Assembly (NCBI RefSeq): GCF_003203515.1
Contig: NZ_BGNG01000001.1
Coordinates: 124,001-188,000 of the forward strand
From: Glaciecola sp. KUL10
Lineage (GTDB): Bacteria; Pseudomonadota; Gammaproteobacteria; Enterobacterales; Alteromonadaceae
Length of the DNA: 64,000 nt
Direction: 5' to 3'
In this document: one piece after another, positions 39,249 through 48,225 of the stretch
Position numbering within the stretch: position 1 is the stretch's first letter
Layout: each line of letters opens with the position of its first letter
Program-made: the position numbers and the translations under genes
The notes under the pieces: generated by a model
What the model was told of the DNA's origin: nothing
Seen by the model: only the letters and a program-made list of their open reading frames with translations
Databases searched by the model: none

Positions 39249-39986
39249 TTAAGACAGCAAAAACTTTGCAATATGCCCAAGTAATAAAGCAAAGCTAAAG
39301 CTGCATAATGTACCCAACATAATATATTCGGTGAGCTTACGGTCCGATTCGCGCCTCATGTCGCCAAATCTAAAGACACTTTTGGCAGCTAATAAGAAGC
39401 CTACCGACGCTAGACTGTCTAATAAGATAAAAGAAATAATTAAACCGCGTTCTAGAAAACCGATGTATTCGCCCGCGTTATCGAGCCCTACTGATGTGCT
39501 GTTTGATTCATTTAATTGAGTGGTATAATTCCTTAATAGCAAATACATCAGCAAAGAAACAGGCTTAAAGGCCAATAGATAAATTACAAGAACTTGTAAG
39601 TAATCAAGCTTCAACAATTGGGATAGTTGAGTCAATGTGTTGTCTTGAAATATGCCTGCTATCCACATACTTACCAATAATATCACGACTATATGTGCAA
39701 ACTGGTCGGCTACAAATGAAAGTATTGTAAATTGTTGATATGTTTTCCATATATCAATTAGATAATGGCTTAAAACAATAATTGAAATAATCAAAATAGT
39801 CGCTTTGATATTTAAATCTGTTAAAAATACAACCACCAAACTGGTCAAAATTAGGTGAACGCAGATATGTTTAAATAGCCCAATCGAAAGGTGTTTGTTG
39901 GTAATTTTGCAGTCAATCCAGCTTTGTTTTTGAGTGTAAAAATCACCGATAAGGTGAACAAAGAGCATAGCAAAGAAAAAAGTCAC
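39249..39986 (-). CDS. DUF3307 family membrane protein
   Basis: 245 residues with a GTG start overlapping the stop of the SatD-like gene (GTGA). About six hydrophobic segments make it an inner-membrane protein; FVHLIGDFYTQKQSWIDCK near the start and SHYLIDIWKTYQQ fit DUF3307, which often sits with SatD-type genes. No catalytic role is known. The gene converges with the GGDEF-EAL gene, 6 bp away. Confidence 0.82.
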   Translation of the reverse strand: MTFFFAMLFVHLIGDFYTQKQSWIDCKITNKHLSIGLFKHICVHLILTSLVVVFLTDLNIKATILIISIIVLSHYLIDIWKTYQQFTILSFVADQFAHIVVILLVSMWIAGIFQDNTLTQLSQLLKLDYLQVLVIYLLAFKPVSLLMYLLLRNYTTQLNESNSTSVGLDNAGEYIGFLERGLIISFILLDSLASVGFLLAAKSVFRFGDMRRESDRKLTEYIMLGTLCSFSFALLLGHIAKFLLS

Positions 39987-40618
39987 GAAGATTGCTCCAA
40001 ATGTTGTTGAATCAGTGATTCATATTCAATAATAAATGTTTTAATTAGGTCAGCGCCCGCTCGTTTTAAGTGAGTGGCTACATTCTGTCGTGTAATTTTT
40101 AGTTCTGAAGCGATTATGCCTTGCTCTGGGTATTTATGTTTTAGGAAAAAGTAACTAACTTCTGCCTGTTTTTTACTTAATTGTGTTAGGTGATGATTTA
40201 AAAATTGAGTGGCTAAATGAAAGCCTTGTTGATTTAAAATTGTGCTGTGCAAACTTAGGTTGCCTTTGGCCGTGTTATCTAACCCTCGACCAGAGTTAAT
40301 GAAAACGGCTCCGCTTGACTCACCTGGTTTATTGGTTAGGTGCTCGAACTCACCGACAGCTAGCGACTGTGTCACTTTTATGCTCTCAGAATATCGACCT
40401 GATAATAACGCAAATTTAATTAATAAAGATAAGCGCAGTGCAATCACAGGGTTAGTAAAGACAATTTGAAAGCTATCACCCCTTGATATCTCAAAACTTA
40501 TGTTTTCTTCTTCAACTAGTTCACTTAACAGTAATTTTAAAAACTGTATGACCTTTACGTAGGCTTGTTTATCTAACTGGCTTGAGTTGACTAAGTCAGC
40601 GGTTAGCACTGCTATCAT
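39983..40618 (-). CDS. SatD-like protein with C-terminal helix-turn-helix
   Basis: 211 residues. The N-terminal half (AVLTADLVNSSQLDKQ, then FEISRGDSFQIV) resembles a nucleotide-cyclase-like fold as in SatD-family proteins. The C-terminal part contains a clear HTH: ASELKITRQNVATHLKRAG. This is probably a regulator that senses a ligand and controls its own operon with the DUF3307 protein. A perfect palindrome lies about 120 bp before its start. Family assignment is moderately certain. Confidence 0.65.
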   Translation of the reverse strand: MIAVLTADLVNSSQLDKQAYVKVIQFLKLLLSELVEEENISFEISRGDSFQIVFTNPVIALRLSLLIKFALLSGRYSESIKVTQSLAVGEFEHLTNKPGESSGAVFINSGRGLDNTAKGNLSLHSTILNQQGFHLATQFLNHHLTQLSKKQAEVSYFFLKHKYPEQGIIASELKITRQNVATHLKRAGADLIKTFIIEYESLIQQHLEQSS

Positions 40619-40737
40619 ATTATTACCACCTCGGTTGTACGAAAAAATTGTAGCAGTGCTATCGCCAAAAGCAAATCATTTCGTTTGCTTTGTTGTTAAT
40701 TAAACGTATTTGTTTGCATGAGCCAAATTAAAATGTA

Positions 40738-40755
40738 TTTGTTTTCGTAAACAAA
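40738..40755. promoter_or_regulatory. Palindrome TTTGTTT-TCGT-AAACAAA upstream of the SatD-like gene
   Basis: Perfect 7-bp inverted repeat with a 4-bp spacer. A related half-site GTATTTGTTT occurs again about 26 bp closer to the SatD-like gene (within 40706-40717), and TTCGTTTGC lies at about 40680. The cluster of TTTGTTT half-sites before a gene encoding an HTH protein suggests self-regulation. Confidence 0.45.
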
Positions 40756-40776
40756 ACGCAAGATTGACATATGTTT

Positions 40777-41643
40777 CTATTTCTCATTTAACAAAGTAAT
40801 TAAACTAGAAGTATCGAAGCGACCACCACCTTGTTTTTGAACCTTCGCATAAAATTGATCTACCATCGCAGTTAGCGGAAGTGAGCTTTGATTGTTATTA
40901 GCCTCTTCTAATACAATTTTTAGATCTTTTCTCATCCAGTCAACCGCAAAACCAAAGTCAAATTCGCCTTTTACCATGGTATGCGCGCGATTTTCCATCT
41001 GCCAAGACTGAGCGGCTCCTTTTGAAATAACATCAACGACTTGATCAGTATTTAAACCTGCATTTACTGCAAAATGAAGCGCTTCCGATAGCCCTTGAAG
41101 CACACCTGCAATACAAATTTGATTGACCATTTTGGTTGTTTGACCTGCACCAACATCACCCATTAATTGATGTTTAAGTGAATAGCAATCGAGCACCGCT
41201 GTTGCTTTTGAGTAGACTTGTGAGTCACCACCGACCATCGTTGTTAATTTGCCGTTTTCAGCACCTGCTTGACCACCAGAAACTGGGGCATCTAAAAAGT
41301 CAATCTGAGAAGTAGCAAAGGCTTTATGAAGCTCTTTGGCCAAACTTGCCGATGTAGTTGTATGGTCAATTACTAGTGCACCCTTATTTAAACCGGCTAA
41401 CACACCATCATCGCCAAACACGATCGAGCGAACATCGTCATCATTACCCACACAAATACACACAACATCGCATCCAGATACAGCTAAGCGTGGGGTAGGG
41501 AATGCGCACCCTTTATGCTTTTCAACCCAAGATTGTGACTTGGCTTGAGAGCGATTAAATACATTGACCTTAAAGCCTTGAGAAGCAATGTGCCCGGCCA
41601 TAGGGAACCCCATTGCACCTAAACCAATAAAAGCGACTTTCAT
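40777..41643 (-). CDS. NAD(P)-dependent beta-hydroxyacid dehydrogenase (3-hydroxyisobutyrate dehydrogenase family)
   Basis: 288 residues. The Rossmann opening VAFIGLGAMGFPMAGHIA binds the dinucleotide; DAPVSGGQAGAENGKLT is the substrate loop; Lys171 in QTTKMVNQ is the catalytic lysine of the family. It oxidises or reduces small 3-hydroxyacids (3-hydroxyisobutyrate, tartronate semialdehyde and similar). The neighbours do not name the substrate. The gene ends 21 bp before the SatD palindrome. Confidence 0.88.
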   Translation of the reverse strand: MKVAFIGLGAMGFPMAGHIASQGFKVNVFNRSQAKSQSWVEKHKGCAFPTPRLAVSGCDVVCICVGNDDDVRSIVFGDDGVLAGLNKGALVIDHTTTSASLAKELHKAFATSQIDFLDAPVSGGQAGAENGKLTTMVGGDSQVYSKATAVLDCYSLKHQLMGDVGAGQTTKMVNQICIAGVLQGLSEALHFAVNAGLNTDQVVDVISKGAAQSWQMENRAHTMVKGEFDFGFAVDWMRKDLKIVLEEANNNQSSLPLTAMVDQFYAKVQKQGGGRFDTSSLITLLNEK

Positions 41644-41656
41644 TTATATTCCTTAA

Positions 41657-42346
41657 TTATTTATTTTGGTGCTTATCAATGAACGACTGAATATCAGGTT
41701 TTGGTGTACACCTTACTGCACCACCTGTACTACTCACCAAAATGACAAGCGCCTTATTCACACCTGAATCACAGTTTACATTTTTTACCTTGTTAGCTAC
41801 CAACTTTTCATCGATAAGTTCAATATTTAAAGCAGAAGTAGGGGAGGTGTCGATTGTCCTTTTTGTGTTAATTACGGTAGAGTTCTGACGTTGCCTAAAT
41901 TCCTCAGCGGCTATTTTGCTCATTTCATTTTCTTTATATCGATTGTGTTCTTGAAAATAACTCGACATTGAACGTTCTGCGAAATTTGAAGATTTGATAA
42001 TAATTGATTGATTACCTAAGTCTTTTGTTAGCGAAAGAATAGTGTTTTTACTGTTCGAGGTGGTTGGCGACAATTCTTTTATCTCAACCGGATCAGTATT
42101 GATAAATGTTGCTTCAACATTTCGCTCAACAATTTGCTTTTGAATAACCTGAGAAGCTTCGGGCAAGATAATGTTATTGTCTATTTGTTCATTGGTCGCT
42201 TCATTCTCTGGCGCAATGGAAGGCTTCGATTTGACTTTGGGACGGATGAATAAATAGCTTTTTACCTCAGTATTTTTAAGGGTATGGTTATCCACCAAAT
42301 CAATAGAACTCTGTTTGGCTGAATAAGCTATAAACACAATTAACAC
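41657..42346 (-). CDS. Unrecognised membrane-anchored protein, start unclear
   Basis: At least 229 residues. Starting at the first standard codon (GTG 42346) cuts a membrane helix in half. The open frame runs further upstream to about 42533, with YAFLFVVSVFIHF just before the GTG, so the real start is probably upstream. No ATG, GTG or TTG exists there in frame; a CTG at 42376, 12-13 bases after AAAAAGGAG, is one option. The rest is polar and coiled, with a C-terminal domain having two cysteines (VNCDSGV, VRCTPKP). One helix followed by a long polar arm resembles a TonB-like layout. No family recognised. Confidence 0.6.
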   Translation of the reverse strand: MLIVFIAYSAKQSSIDLVDNHTLKNTEVKSYLFIRPKVKSKPSIAPENEATNEQIDNNIILPEASQVIQKQIVERNVEATFINTDPVEIKELSPTTSNSKNTILSLTKDLGNQSIIIKSSNFAERSMSSYFQEHNRYKENEMSKIAAEEFRQRQNSTVINTKRTIDTSPTSALNIELIDEKLVANKVKNVNCDSGVNKALVILVSSTGGAVRCTPKPDIQSFIDKHQNK

Positions 42347-42629
42347 GAAATGAATAAAAACCGAAACAACAAACAGAAATGCGTATTTACTCCTTTTTGA
42401 ACGCTGATTAACGCCCGTGGGAGCATCACGACAAGATTCATCGATACTAAATAAATCGATATCAATAACGCTCGATTGTTTGTGGTAGGTATTTGTGTGG
42501 TAAATATTGATTGTTAAAACAAAATCTAATTATAAAACTAAATCTCAGAGTTACTTTTTATAGATTTGTTCAAAATAATTTTATCTACCTTGAAAAGACT
42601 TTTACTGTACTCGACGGCGATATATTGGT

Positions 42630-43187
42630 TCAATTCTTGAAGTAAGGGCTCAATTTACCAAACTTATCTGCATGCGCTTTTTCAAAAAAAAATTTTGCTT
42701 TATTATATTCAATAATACTAGCTTTAAAACGCTCGTTCGTCTTCGCCAATTCCTCAATTAACACTGCTTTTTGGCCTTTTAGCTTATCTATTTCCTTTGT
42801 TCCAATTGCAGCTGAACCTGAGCCTATACTGATACCATCCAATAAATTCTCACCTGACCGAATACCTTCTGACATCAATTCTTCTCTAATTCGAATTTCA
42901 AAAGCGCTCCGACAAACTTCCTCATGAATCCTTGAGTTTTCTTTTTGTTGCCTTTTACAAACAAAATGCATATCAGCATTTGTAATCTCATTATTAAACG
43001 TATCTAACATTGCTTGTTTGGTAAGTGATAATTGCTCTCTGAAAAAAGCAAGTGGACGAATACCCGTGACTTCTATGCGCTCTAAATCTACCGCTGTTTC
43101 TTGTTCGGATTGCTGAGCTGCGTCAGCAATATAAGTGATAGAAAAGCAAATAAATGAGCAAAGTAAAATTTGAGATTTCATAGACAT
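42630..43187 (-). CDS. Exported protein with a TonB-box-like motif, unknown function
   Basis: 185 residues; ATG 43187, or a second ATG two codons later. A signal peptide ends near ITYIADAAQQ. Soon after comes DLERIEVTGIRPL, which resembles the TonB-box/N-terminal plug region of TonB-dependent receptors, yet no receptor barrel follows. Two cysteines (VCKRQQ, VCRSAF) may form a disulfide. The C-terminal half is a long coiled helix (EIDKLKGQKAVLIEELAKTNERFKASI). It sits just outside the Tn7-like end, so it may be the flanking host gene. Confidence 0.65.
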   Translation of the reverse strand: MSMKSQILLCSFICFSITYIADAAQQSEQETAVDLERIEVTGIRPLAFFREQLSLTKQAMLDTFNNEITNADMHFVCKRQQKENSRIHEEVCRSAFEIRIREELMSEGIRSGENLLDGISIGSGSAAIGTKEIDKLKGQKAVLIEELAKTNERFKASIIEYNKAKFFFEKAHADKFGKLSPYFKN

Positions 43188-43356
43188 AAGTTTTTCTGAG
43201 ATAAAATTTTATTTTCAAGCACTATAAGTAATGAGTTTAGGAAATTCAAAAATTTCTGGCTTTTCTGTTTCTAGATCTCAAGGGTAGATATATTTGTTTA
43301 GTGTTGTTTCGTTGGTGTAATTTTTCTTATTAAATTTGAGCCTACGTTACGGACAA

Positions 43357-43489
43357 CCTTCTAAAGTGGTAAAAAATATTTTAGCTAAAACAGCCCATTT
43401 CGAAGAATTACGCCCTATATTCCTTCTTAAGTAGTAAAAAGGTAGAGATGATTTTTTAATTTTACAAACATCCTTCTTAAGTAGTAAAA
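43357..43489 (+). repeat. Three TnsB-type binding repeats at the transposon end
   Basis: Copies at 43357-43374 (CCTTCTAAAGTGGTAAAA), 43422-43439 and 43472-43489 (both CCTTCTTAAGTAGTAAAA), start-to-start spacing 65 and 50 bp, same direction. This spacing and asymmetry match TnsB-site arrays of Tn7-like ends. GGACAA just before the first copy recalls the start of the Tn7 end repeats. The rest of the 368-bp gap 43188-43555 is AT-rich, and a terminal TGT next to the first copy is not evident, so the exact tip is unknown. Confidence 0.75.
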
Positions 43490-43555
43490 CAGTTATGCTA
43501 TATTTTTAAGTCTTAGCACGAAGTATATTTCATATAAAATTAAGCAGTTTATGCA

Positions 43556-45337
43556 CTAAGGAAGTTTGAAACCTATAATTCGTTTCCTAAAGAAAGGGTC
43601 ATTTGTTTTTTTTGCGAATTCTAGCGTCATTTGTTTGAGTTCGTCCTCTAGATGCTGTCTATTTAGCCTCTTCGCTTTAATAAATTTCTTTACCTCATCT
43701 AAACCGCTTAGTTTATTTTGAACTGGATTACTCTTGGGAGGACGATCCCCATAATCATAAATAAAGTAGTACTTCTCTCGCTCGTCACTATCTTCGACTA
43801 ACACACTGGATTCAAAAAAGTGCGTGCAGCTTAATCCAGAATACGATGCAAGCTTAAACAAATCATCAAAAGATGGAAGTAAACTTTGCTTACCGGTTAC
43901 GGTAATTTGTTCTAATGTGTCACTGACCGTGCGTATGGTCCCAAAATGATCATTAGAGTGCCAAAATTCATATATACGAGATTGCAGAAAACTGGCGAAC
44001 TGCCCGTGACTGTCTACTTGCGGCCACTTATTTTCTTCAAAGGCTGGTAATGCATCATTTACCGAAGTGAATATTTCGATAAACCATCCTCTTAAATGAT
44101 ATTCTAATGACCATTTCAAGAATTCTTGGTTGTTCTTGGTATCTTCAATAATCAAATGATTATTGAAGACGTCGCGCCCTAAGAGTGCGATTGATTTATA
44201 CGAAGGCGCTTTCCTCAACAAATCATCGATAGAAGGCTGCTTCACAAAAAAATAACTGTCTGAATAAGACAGCGCAAAATCTGATGTTGTATCCAACCAT
44301 AAATTTACGGAAAAACAATACGGACAAATCTTTACTTTCTTACCAGAGTTTATATGTGAAGAAAAAAGAGATTGGCGGTGAAACTTATGTGTATTACTGG
44401 CGTGGTTATTACAAAATTTTTCCAAGGCATTAGCAACTTTGCGCCGCACCCCTTTACTCCATTTTTTTCTCTTTTTTAGATACTTGTCGAGGTAGTGGTG
44501 TTCACTCATGTGTATTTTTCGGTGTATTGAGGTAACGTTAAAAACTTTAGAGTTTATTTGAGATACTTCCACTTTATTCTTATTTTGGCGCTGCTCATTC
44601 GATACGTTAAAATATTGCCAATATTCGAGCGCGTCTTTATCAGATAAACAAATCATTCTGAACTTGCTAGTATTGCTATATTGTGGGTAGCCTACTATCC
44701 CAAATTGTTTGGAACTTTGGTCTATGAATTGTTTCCAACTTTCAAATTGACTCTTCGCTTGATTATGATGAAGTCTAATTATCTTCATGTCGCTCAGTTT
44801 TATTGGGGGTATCTTAGTACAGGAGTAGCAATCCCTAGCGTTGTATTCGTTTAATATTGGCCATGGTTTATCGCAATCAACACACGTTTTCACAAGTGGA
44901 AGATTATGAACAGGGCAGCGCTCAACCCATTCATATTCGAAAAAGTCGGAATGAAATCCATTTTTACTACACCCAGGGCAATTTCTAGAAATACCTTGCG
45001 ATCCCGAAGATAGAGTTAACAATGGGCGGCATGCACTAAATTTTGCCGGTTCTAGCGCAAATAATCTCGTAAAAACTGCACTAAGCGCGTCCTGAGTAAT
45101 CGCTTTATTTGATGAACTTTTGTTAAGGTCGCTGAATCGTATACTTGGATTGACTGCCAGAAACCGTCTAAACTTTGCGAAGCCACTTTCCCATGGCAAT
45201 TGATACATCTCTCCAGTATTGAAAGCTAGCGTTGCAAACCGGTCATTATCAGCATATATTTTCTTTTTATTTTGTTTTATTGTATCGTAATTTTTAATTA
45301 GATCATCAAAGCTAAGACGGCTCATATTCTCGTTCAT
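43556..45337 (-). CDS. tniQ: TniQ/TnsD family target-selection protein
   Basis: 593 residues, in the size range of TnsD, longer than the short TniQ of CRISPR-guided elements. An N-terminal TniQ zinc-binding set is clear: Cys120/Cys123 (NCPGC), Cys141/His144 (ERCPVHNLPL), Cys152/Cys155 and Cys170/Cys173. The large C-terminal part should recognise a fixed attachment site by its DNA sequence, by analogy with TnsD. A further Cys pair (ICPYCFSVN) lies near residue 340. ATG starts 1 bp after tnsC ends. Confidence 0.88.
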   Translation of the reverse strand: MNENMSRLSFDDLIKNYDTIKQNKKKIYADNDRFATLAFNTGEMYQLPWESGFAKFRRFLAVNPSIRFSDLNKSSSNKAITQDALSAVFTRLFALEPAKFSACRPLLTLSSGSQGISRNCPGCSKNGFHSDFFEYEWVERCPVHNLPLVKTCVDCDKPWPILNEYNARDCYSCTKIPPIKLSDMKIIRLHHNQAKSQFESWKQFIDQSSKQFGIVGYPQYSNTSKFRMICLSDKDALEYWQYFNVSNEQRQNKNKVEVSQINSKVFNVTSIHRKIHMSEHHYLDKYLKKRKKWSKGVRRKVANALEKFCNNHASNTHKFHRQSLFSSHINSGKKVKICPYCFSVNLWLDTTSDFALSYSDSYFFVKQPSIDDLLRKAPSYKSIALLGRDVFNNHLIIEDTKNNQEFLKWSLEYHLRGWFIEIFTSVNDALPAFEENKWPQVDSHGQFASFLQSRIYEFWHSNDHFGTIRTVSDTLEQITVTGKQSLLPSFDDLFKLASYSGLSCTHFFESSVLVEDSDEREKYYFIYDYGDRPPKSNPVQNKLSGLDEVKKFIKAKRLNRQHLEDELKQMTLEFAKKTNDPFFRKRIIGFKLP

Positions 45338-45338
45338 G

Positions 45339-46271
45339 CTACAAAAACCTTGATTGCTTAAGCCCCGACAACTCTACACATTTACTGACCATTTCATCGC
45401 ACAAGCGTTCTACACCTATCTTAGGTAAATAATCGCAAAGTAGAAGCTTTATAGTCATGATGACATATTGCATTCCGACCGACTCTAAGCCCATGTCTCT
45501 TTTATATTGATTTAGCACATTCCAAATCAATTCGGTTTGTGCTTCTAACCGCCAGTCGTTCGAAAATGGTTGGGGCAAAAAATGCTCCGTGTAAGAAATA
45601 GATGATCCTAAGGGAAAGAAAGTACTATCATACAAAGATAGACATTGTTTAAGTTCTTCCTTGTTTCTCAATCCGTAAAACTTGGTGCTATGCACAAAAA
45701 AACGGCCTCTTATATGACTGTAGCTATTTGACTGAACTTCTGTAATGAGTTCATTGCTTTCATACCGATTGCCTAAAAATATTACTACCAGCAATATCCC
45801 CATAGCTCTCAACTTATCATGCAATTCTGCAAATGCGTTGAATTGCTTCGGAATTAGTCTTTGCATTTCATCTACGAATAATACAAAGGTATCTGATTCA
45901 TCTTGCGAACATCGTTCAGCTATATGAAAACACCAAGTAGCGCTTAATGCATCAGAACTAGCTCTGGCAGTAAATGGTATTCCTGCTACAACACAATTAT
46001 TCAAATGTATTGCTCTAACTGTTTTGTTATCTCTCTCCGGCACAGTAATAATCATAGATGGTAGTATATTTCCCTCCCTATCTTTGAGTGACGTGGACAA
46101 CATTTCAACTGCTGTAGTTTTCCCCGCTCTAGAATCTCCCTCAATATATCCACCCGTTGCGCCAAACCAAATCCATTGAGTAATTGTCTTGTGCAAAACA
46201 GTTATTTGTTTCGTTGGCAACTTAAGGCCAAATGGTTTAAATAATGGGTGGATAGCTGAATCAAATGTCAT
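45339..46271 (-). CDS. tnsC: TnsC-type AAA+ ATPase, transposition regulator
   Basis: 310 residues from ATG 46271, chosen since it limits the overlap with tnsB to 11 bp. Walker A is EGDSRAGKTT (about 44-53) and Walker B is FVLFVDEM (Asp134, Glu135). TnsC forms ATP-dependent filaments on DNA, linking the target-selection protein to the TnsAB transposase. It is 1 bp from tniQ, in a four-gene operon. Confidence 0.9.
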   Translation of the reverse strand: MTFDSAIHPLFKPFGLKLPTKQITVLHKTITQWIWFGATGGYIEGDSRAGKTTAVEMLSTSLKDREGNILPSMIITVPERDNKTVRAIHLNNCVVAGIPFTARASSDALSATWCFHIAERCSQDESDTFVLFVDEMQRLIPKQFNAFAELHDKLRAMGILLVVIFLGNRYESNELITEVQSNSYSHIRGRFFVHSTKFYGLRNKEELKQCLSLYDSTFFPLGSSISYTEHFLPQPFSNDWRLEAQTELIWNVLNQYKRDMGLESVGMQYVIMTIKLLLCDYLPKIGVERLCDEMVSKCVELSGLKQSRFL

Positions 46272-48225
46272 GTTTTTCCCCAATTGTTGTGTTAAACATA
46301 ATCTCGTCCCAATCTGGAATTTCTGCGTCTTTGTTTTGTGCTTTTGAGGTGGCATCACTAGTTGATGACTCATCGTTGCCAATATCTATTAGCCTTATTT
46401 CGTTGTTAGTCAGTTTGGGGGAGCCATCTAGTGAGCCATCAATATCGAAGGAGGTTGTTGATAAAGTACCAATATCTGTTAACAATTGAGTCAAGTTTAA
46501 AACTGAGCTAGGTTTATGTTTATTTTTGAGTAATTGATAAAAATAGTTAGCGAAAGGGTCAACTCTCGATAAGTTTTCTTTTTTTATCTTTTTAAACAAA
46601 AGTGTCACCAGGTAAATGCTATAGGGGTAGGCTTGCCAATAATTAGGGGCTTTTATATTTCCGAGCTGAGTACCGGTTAAGCTATATACATCTAAAATAC
46701 GAATATCTTCTCGATTAAACCTTATTTCAACATAGTCGTCGTTGGTTTCGTAAAGTGCGTTACCTGTATATTTCAAGTAATGAAAATTTATGAATCGACT
46801 TAATCCGGCAGCTTTCCCATGAATTTTCTTTTTCACACGTTCGCTATAGTGTTCCCAAAACGTTTCCATTGATGTAGGTAACCTAGGGATGCTTAGATTA
46901 GTTATATCTCTATTGAATTTTGCAAGAGGAGATATTCCATGAAGTCTTGCCTGTGGCACAACGTTATGGTTTAACATCTCTAAGTGTAGTGCCTGTTGAA
47001 GTTGTTCAAAACTTATTATAGGGGGCGTTTTTGCTAGTTTTTTGCTTTCTTTTCTATCATCACTAATACCTGTTCCCGTCGTGGATGAAAGTCTATGTGA
47101 AAAACCATTAAGTCTTTTCATCGCAAATTCAATCCAGTTGCGGTCATTTGGTTTCGCAGGGCGTCCAACATTCAAGGTAGCGCCGTACTTATCACAAACT
47201 AAGGTTCTCACTGAATTAGCGAGGTGAATGAGCGCATTGTCTAATTTAATGTTTGAGAAAATAAACCCATTACTGTTACCGTCTTTATGAAATGGATATG
47301 AAGCATCATCCAATAACTCTGAAGCAAACTCACCCAAGTTAAGCGATTGTTGTTGAGTTAAGATTTTTCTAAAAAGTGCCATCATATCTTGTTGGTTTGC
47401 CGCTCTAGAAAATACAAGTTGAAGGCCTAAACAACAATCAGTATCGGTGTCCACCGCAGCAATGAGTGAGAACCTTGAAACTCTGAGAACATGCACCTGA
47501 TTACCAAACGTAATACTAATATTAGTTGGTGTATCAATTAATTTTTCATCTATCTGAATTTCTCGTAATGCGCGCTCCTCAGCAGGTAAATCAAAATATT
47601 CATTTCGATGCTTCTTAGCTTGCTTACTTTGAGCTGTCGTTTCAATCAAGTGTTGCTTTCGTCTATGAAAGTATAATCGTAATGCCTCATACCCACAGTT
47701 TACGCAGGTATACGGATAAACATTTTTAGGCCAATTAACTTCCTCAAGTGTCCGTTTAAATTCTCCAAATAGCCCCCTAACGCTTTCTACTTGTCCATTC
47801 TTAGCGTCTTTTAGTCTGGCCATTAACAAATTATCTAGGTTTTTACGTAAATTGGGGACTTGTTCTAGTAAGGTTTCAAACGAATACATGTGACCTTTTT
47901 TAGCCTCAAGAGAATCAAGAGGTATGATTCGTTTTGGTTTTTTTACTCGATAGTAAGGAATAAGCGCTTGATAGAGGGCAGGAGGCTCATTTAGTGCACC
48001 TCCTAAAGCTCTATTTAATATTTTATGAACTTGAGAGATAGAAACACTGTGTTTTTTTGCTGCGCTGGTAAGGCTATCCCCATTTAATATACATGCAACT
48101 ATTCTAATGTTTTTATCAAATATCCTTCTTTGCTTTATCGATAGTTGTGACAGAGGTATTTCCGGCCAGTATTCAAGTGAGGTAAGTTCTGGCTGTGTGA
48201 TTAATCTTTGTTTCCAAGCGCTCAC
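46261..48225 (-). CDS. tnsB: TnsB-type DDE transposase
   Basis: 654 residues with a GTG start overlapping the tnsA stop (GTGA). Seen: an HTH near 50-72 (SLTSAAKKHSVSISQVHKIL), then an integrase-core domain. Likely catalytic residues are Asp226 in IQIDEKL, Asp329 in IKLDNAL and Glu366 in RNWIEFA, a DD(36)E pattern. A Cys pair CVNC is at about 174-177. TnsB binds the terminal repeats and joins 3' ends to the target. The acidic tail (last 40 residues) probably contacts TnsC. Confidence 0.9.
   Translation of the reverse strand: MSAWKQRLITQPELTSLEYWPEIPLSQLSIKQRRIFDKNIRIVACILNGDSLTSAAKKHSVSISQVHKILNRALGGALNEPPALYQALIPYYRVKKPKRIIPLDSLEAKKGHMYSFETLLEQVPNLRKNLDNLLMARLKDAKNGQVESVRGLFGEFKRTLEEVNWPKNVYPYTCVNCGYEALRLYFHRRKQHLIETTAQSKQAKKHRNEYFDLPAEERALREIQIDEKLIDTPTNISITFGNQVHVLRVSRFSLIAAVDTDTDCCLGLQLVFSRAANQQDMMALFRKILTQQQSLNLGEFASELLDDASYPFHKDGNSNGFIFSNIKLDNALIHLANSVRTLVCDKYGATLNVGRPAKPNDRNWIEFAMKRLNGFSHRLSSTTGTGISDDRKESKKLAKTPPIISFEQLQQALHLEMLNHNVVPQARLHGISPLAKFNRDITNLSIPRLPTSMETFWEHYSERVKKKIHGKAAGLSRFINFHYLKYTGNALYETNDDYVEIRFNREDIRILDVYSLTGTQLGNIKAPNYWQAYPYSIYLVTLLFKKIKKENLSRVDPFANYFYQLLKNKHKPSSVLNLTQLLTDIGTLSTTSFDIDGSLDGSPKLTNNEIRLIDIGNDESSTSDATSKAQNKDAEIPDWDEIMFNTTIGEKHDI

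Noticed and set aside
43357-43489. Repeated CCTTCTTAAGTAGTAAAA units as a small CRISPR array
   Set aside because: Only three copies, 18 bp, uneven spacing of 65 and 50 bp and no cas genes; they fit TnsB-site repeats at a Tn7-like end.
46272-46382. Longer tnsC starting at 46382
   Set aside because: It would overlap tnsB by about 120 bp and add a basic, non-family N-terminus; ATG 46271 gives the usual short overlap.
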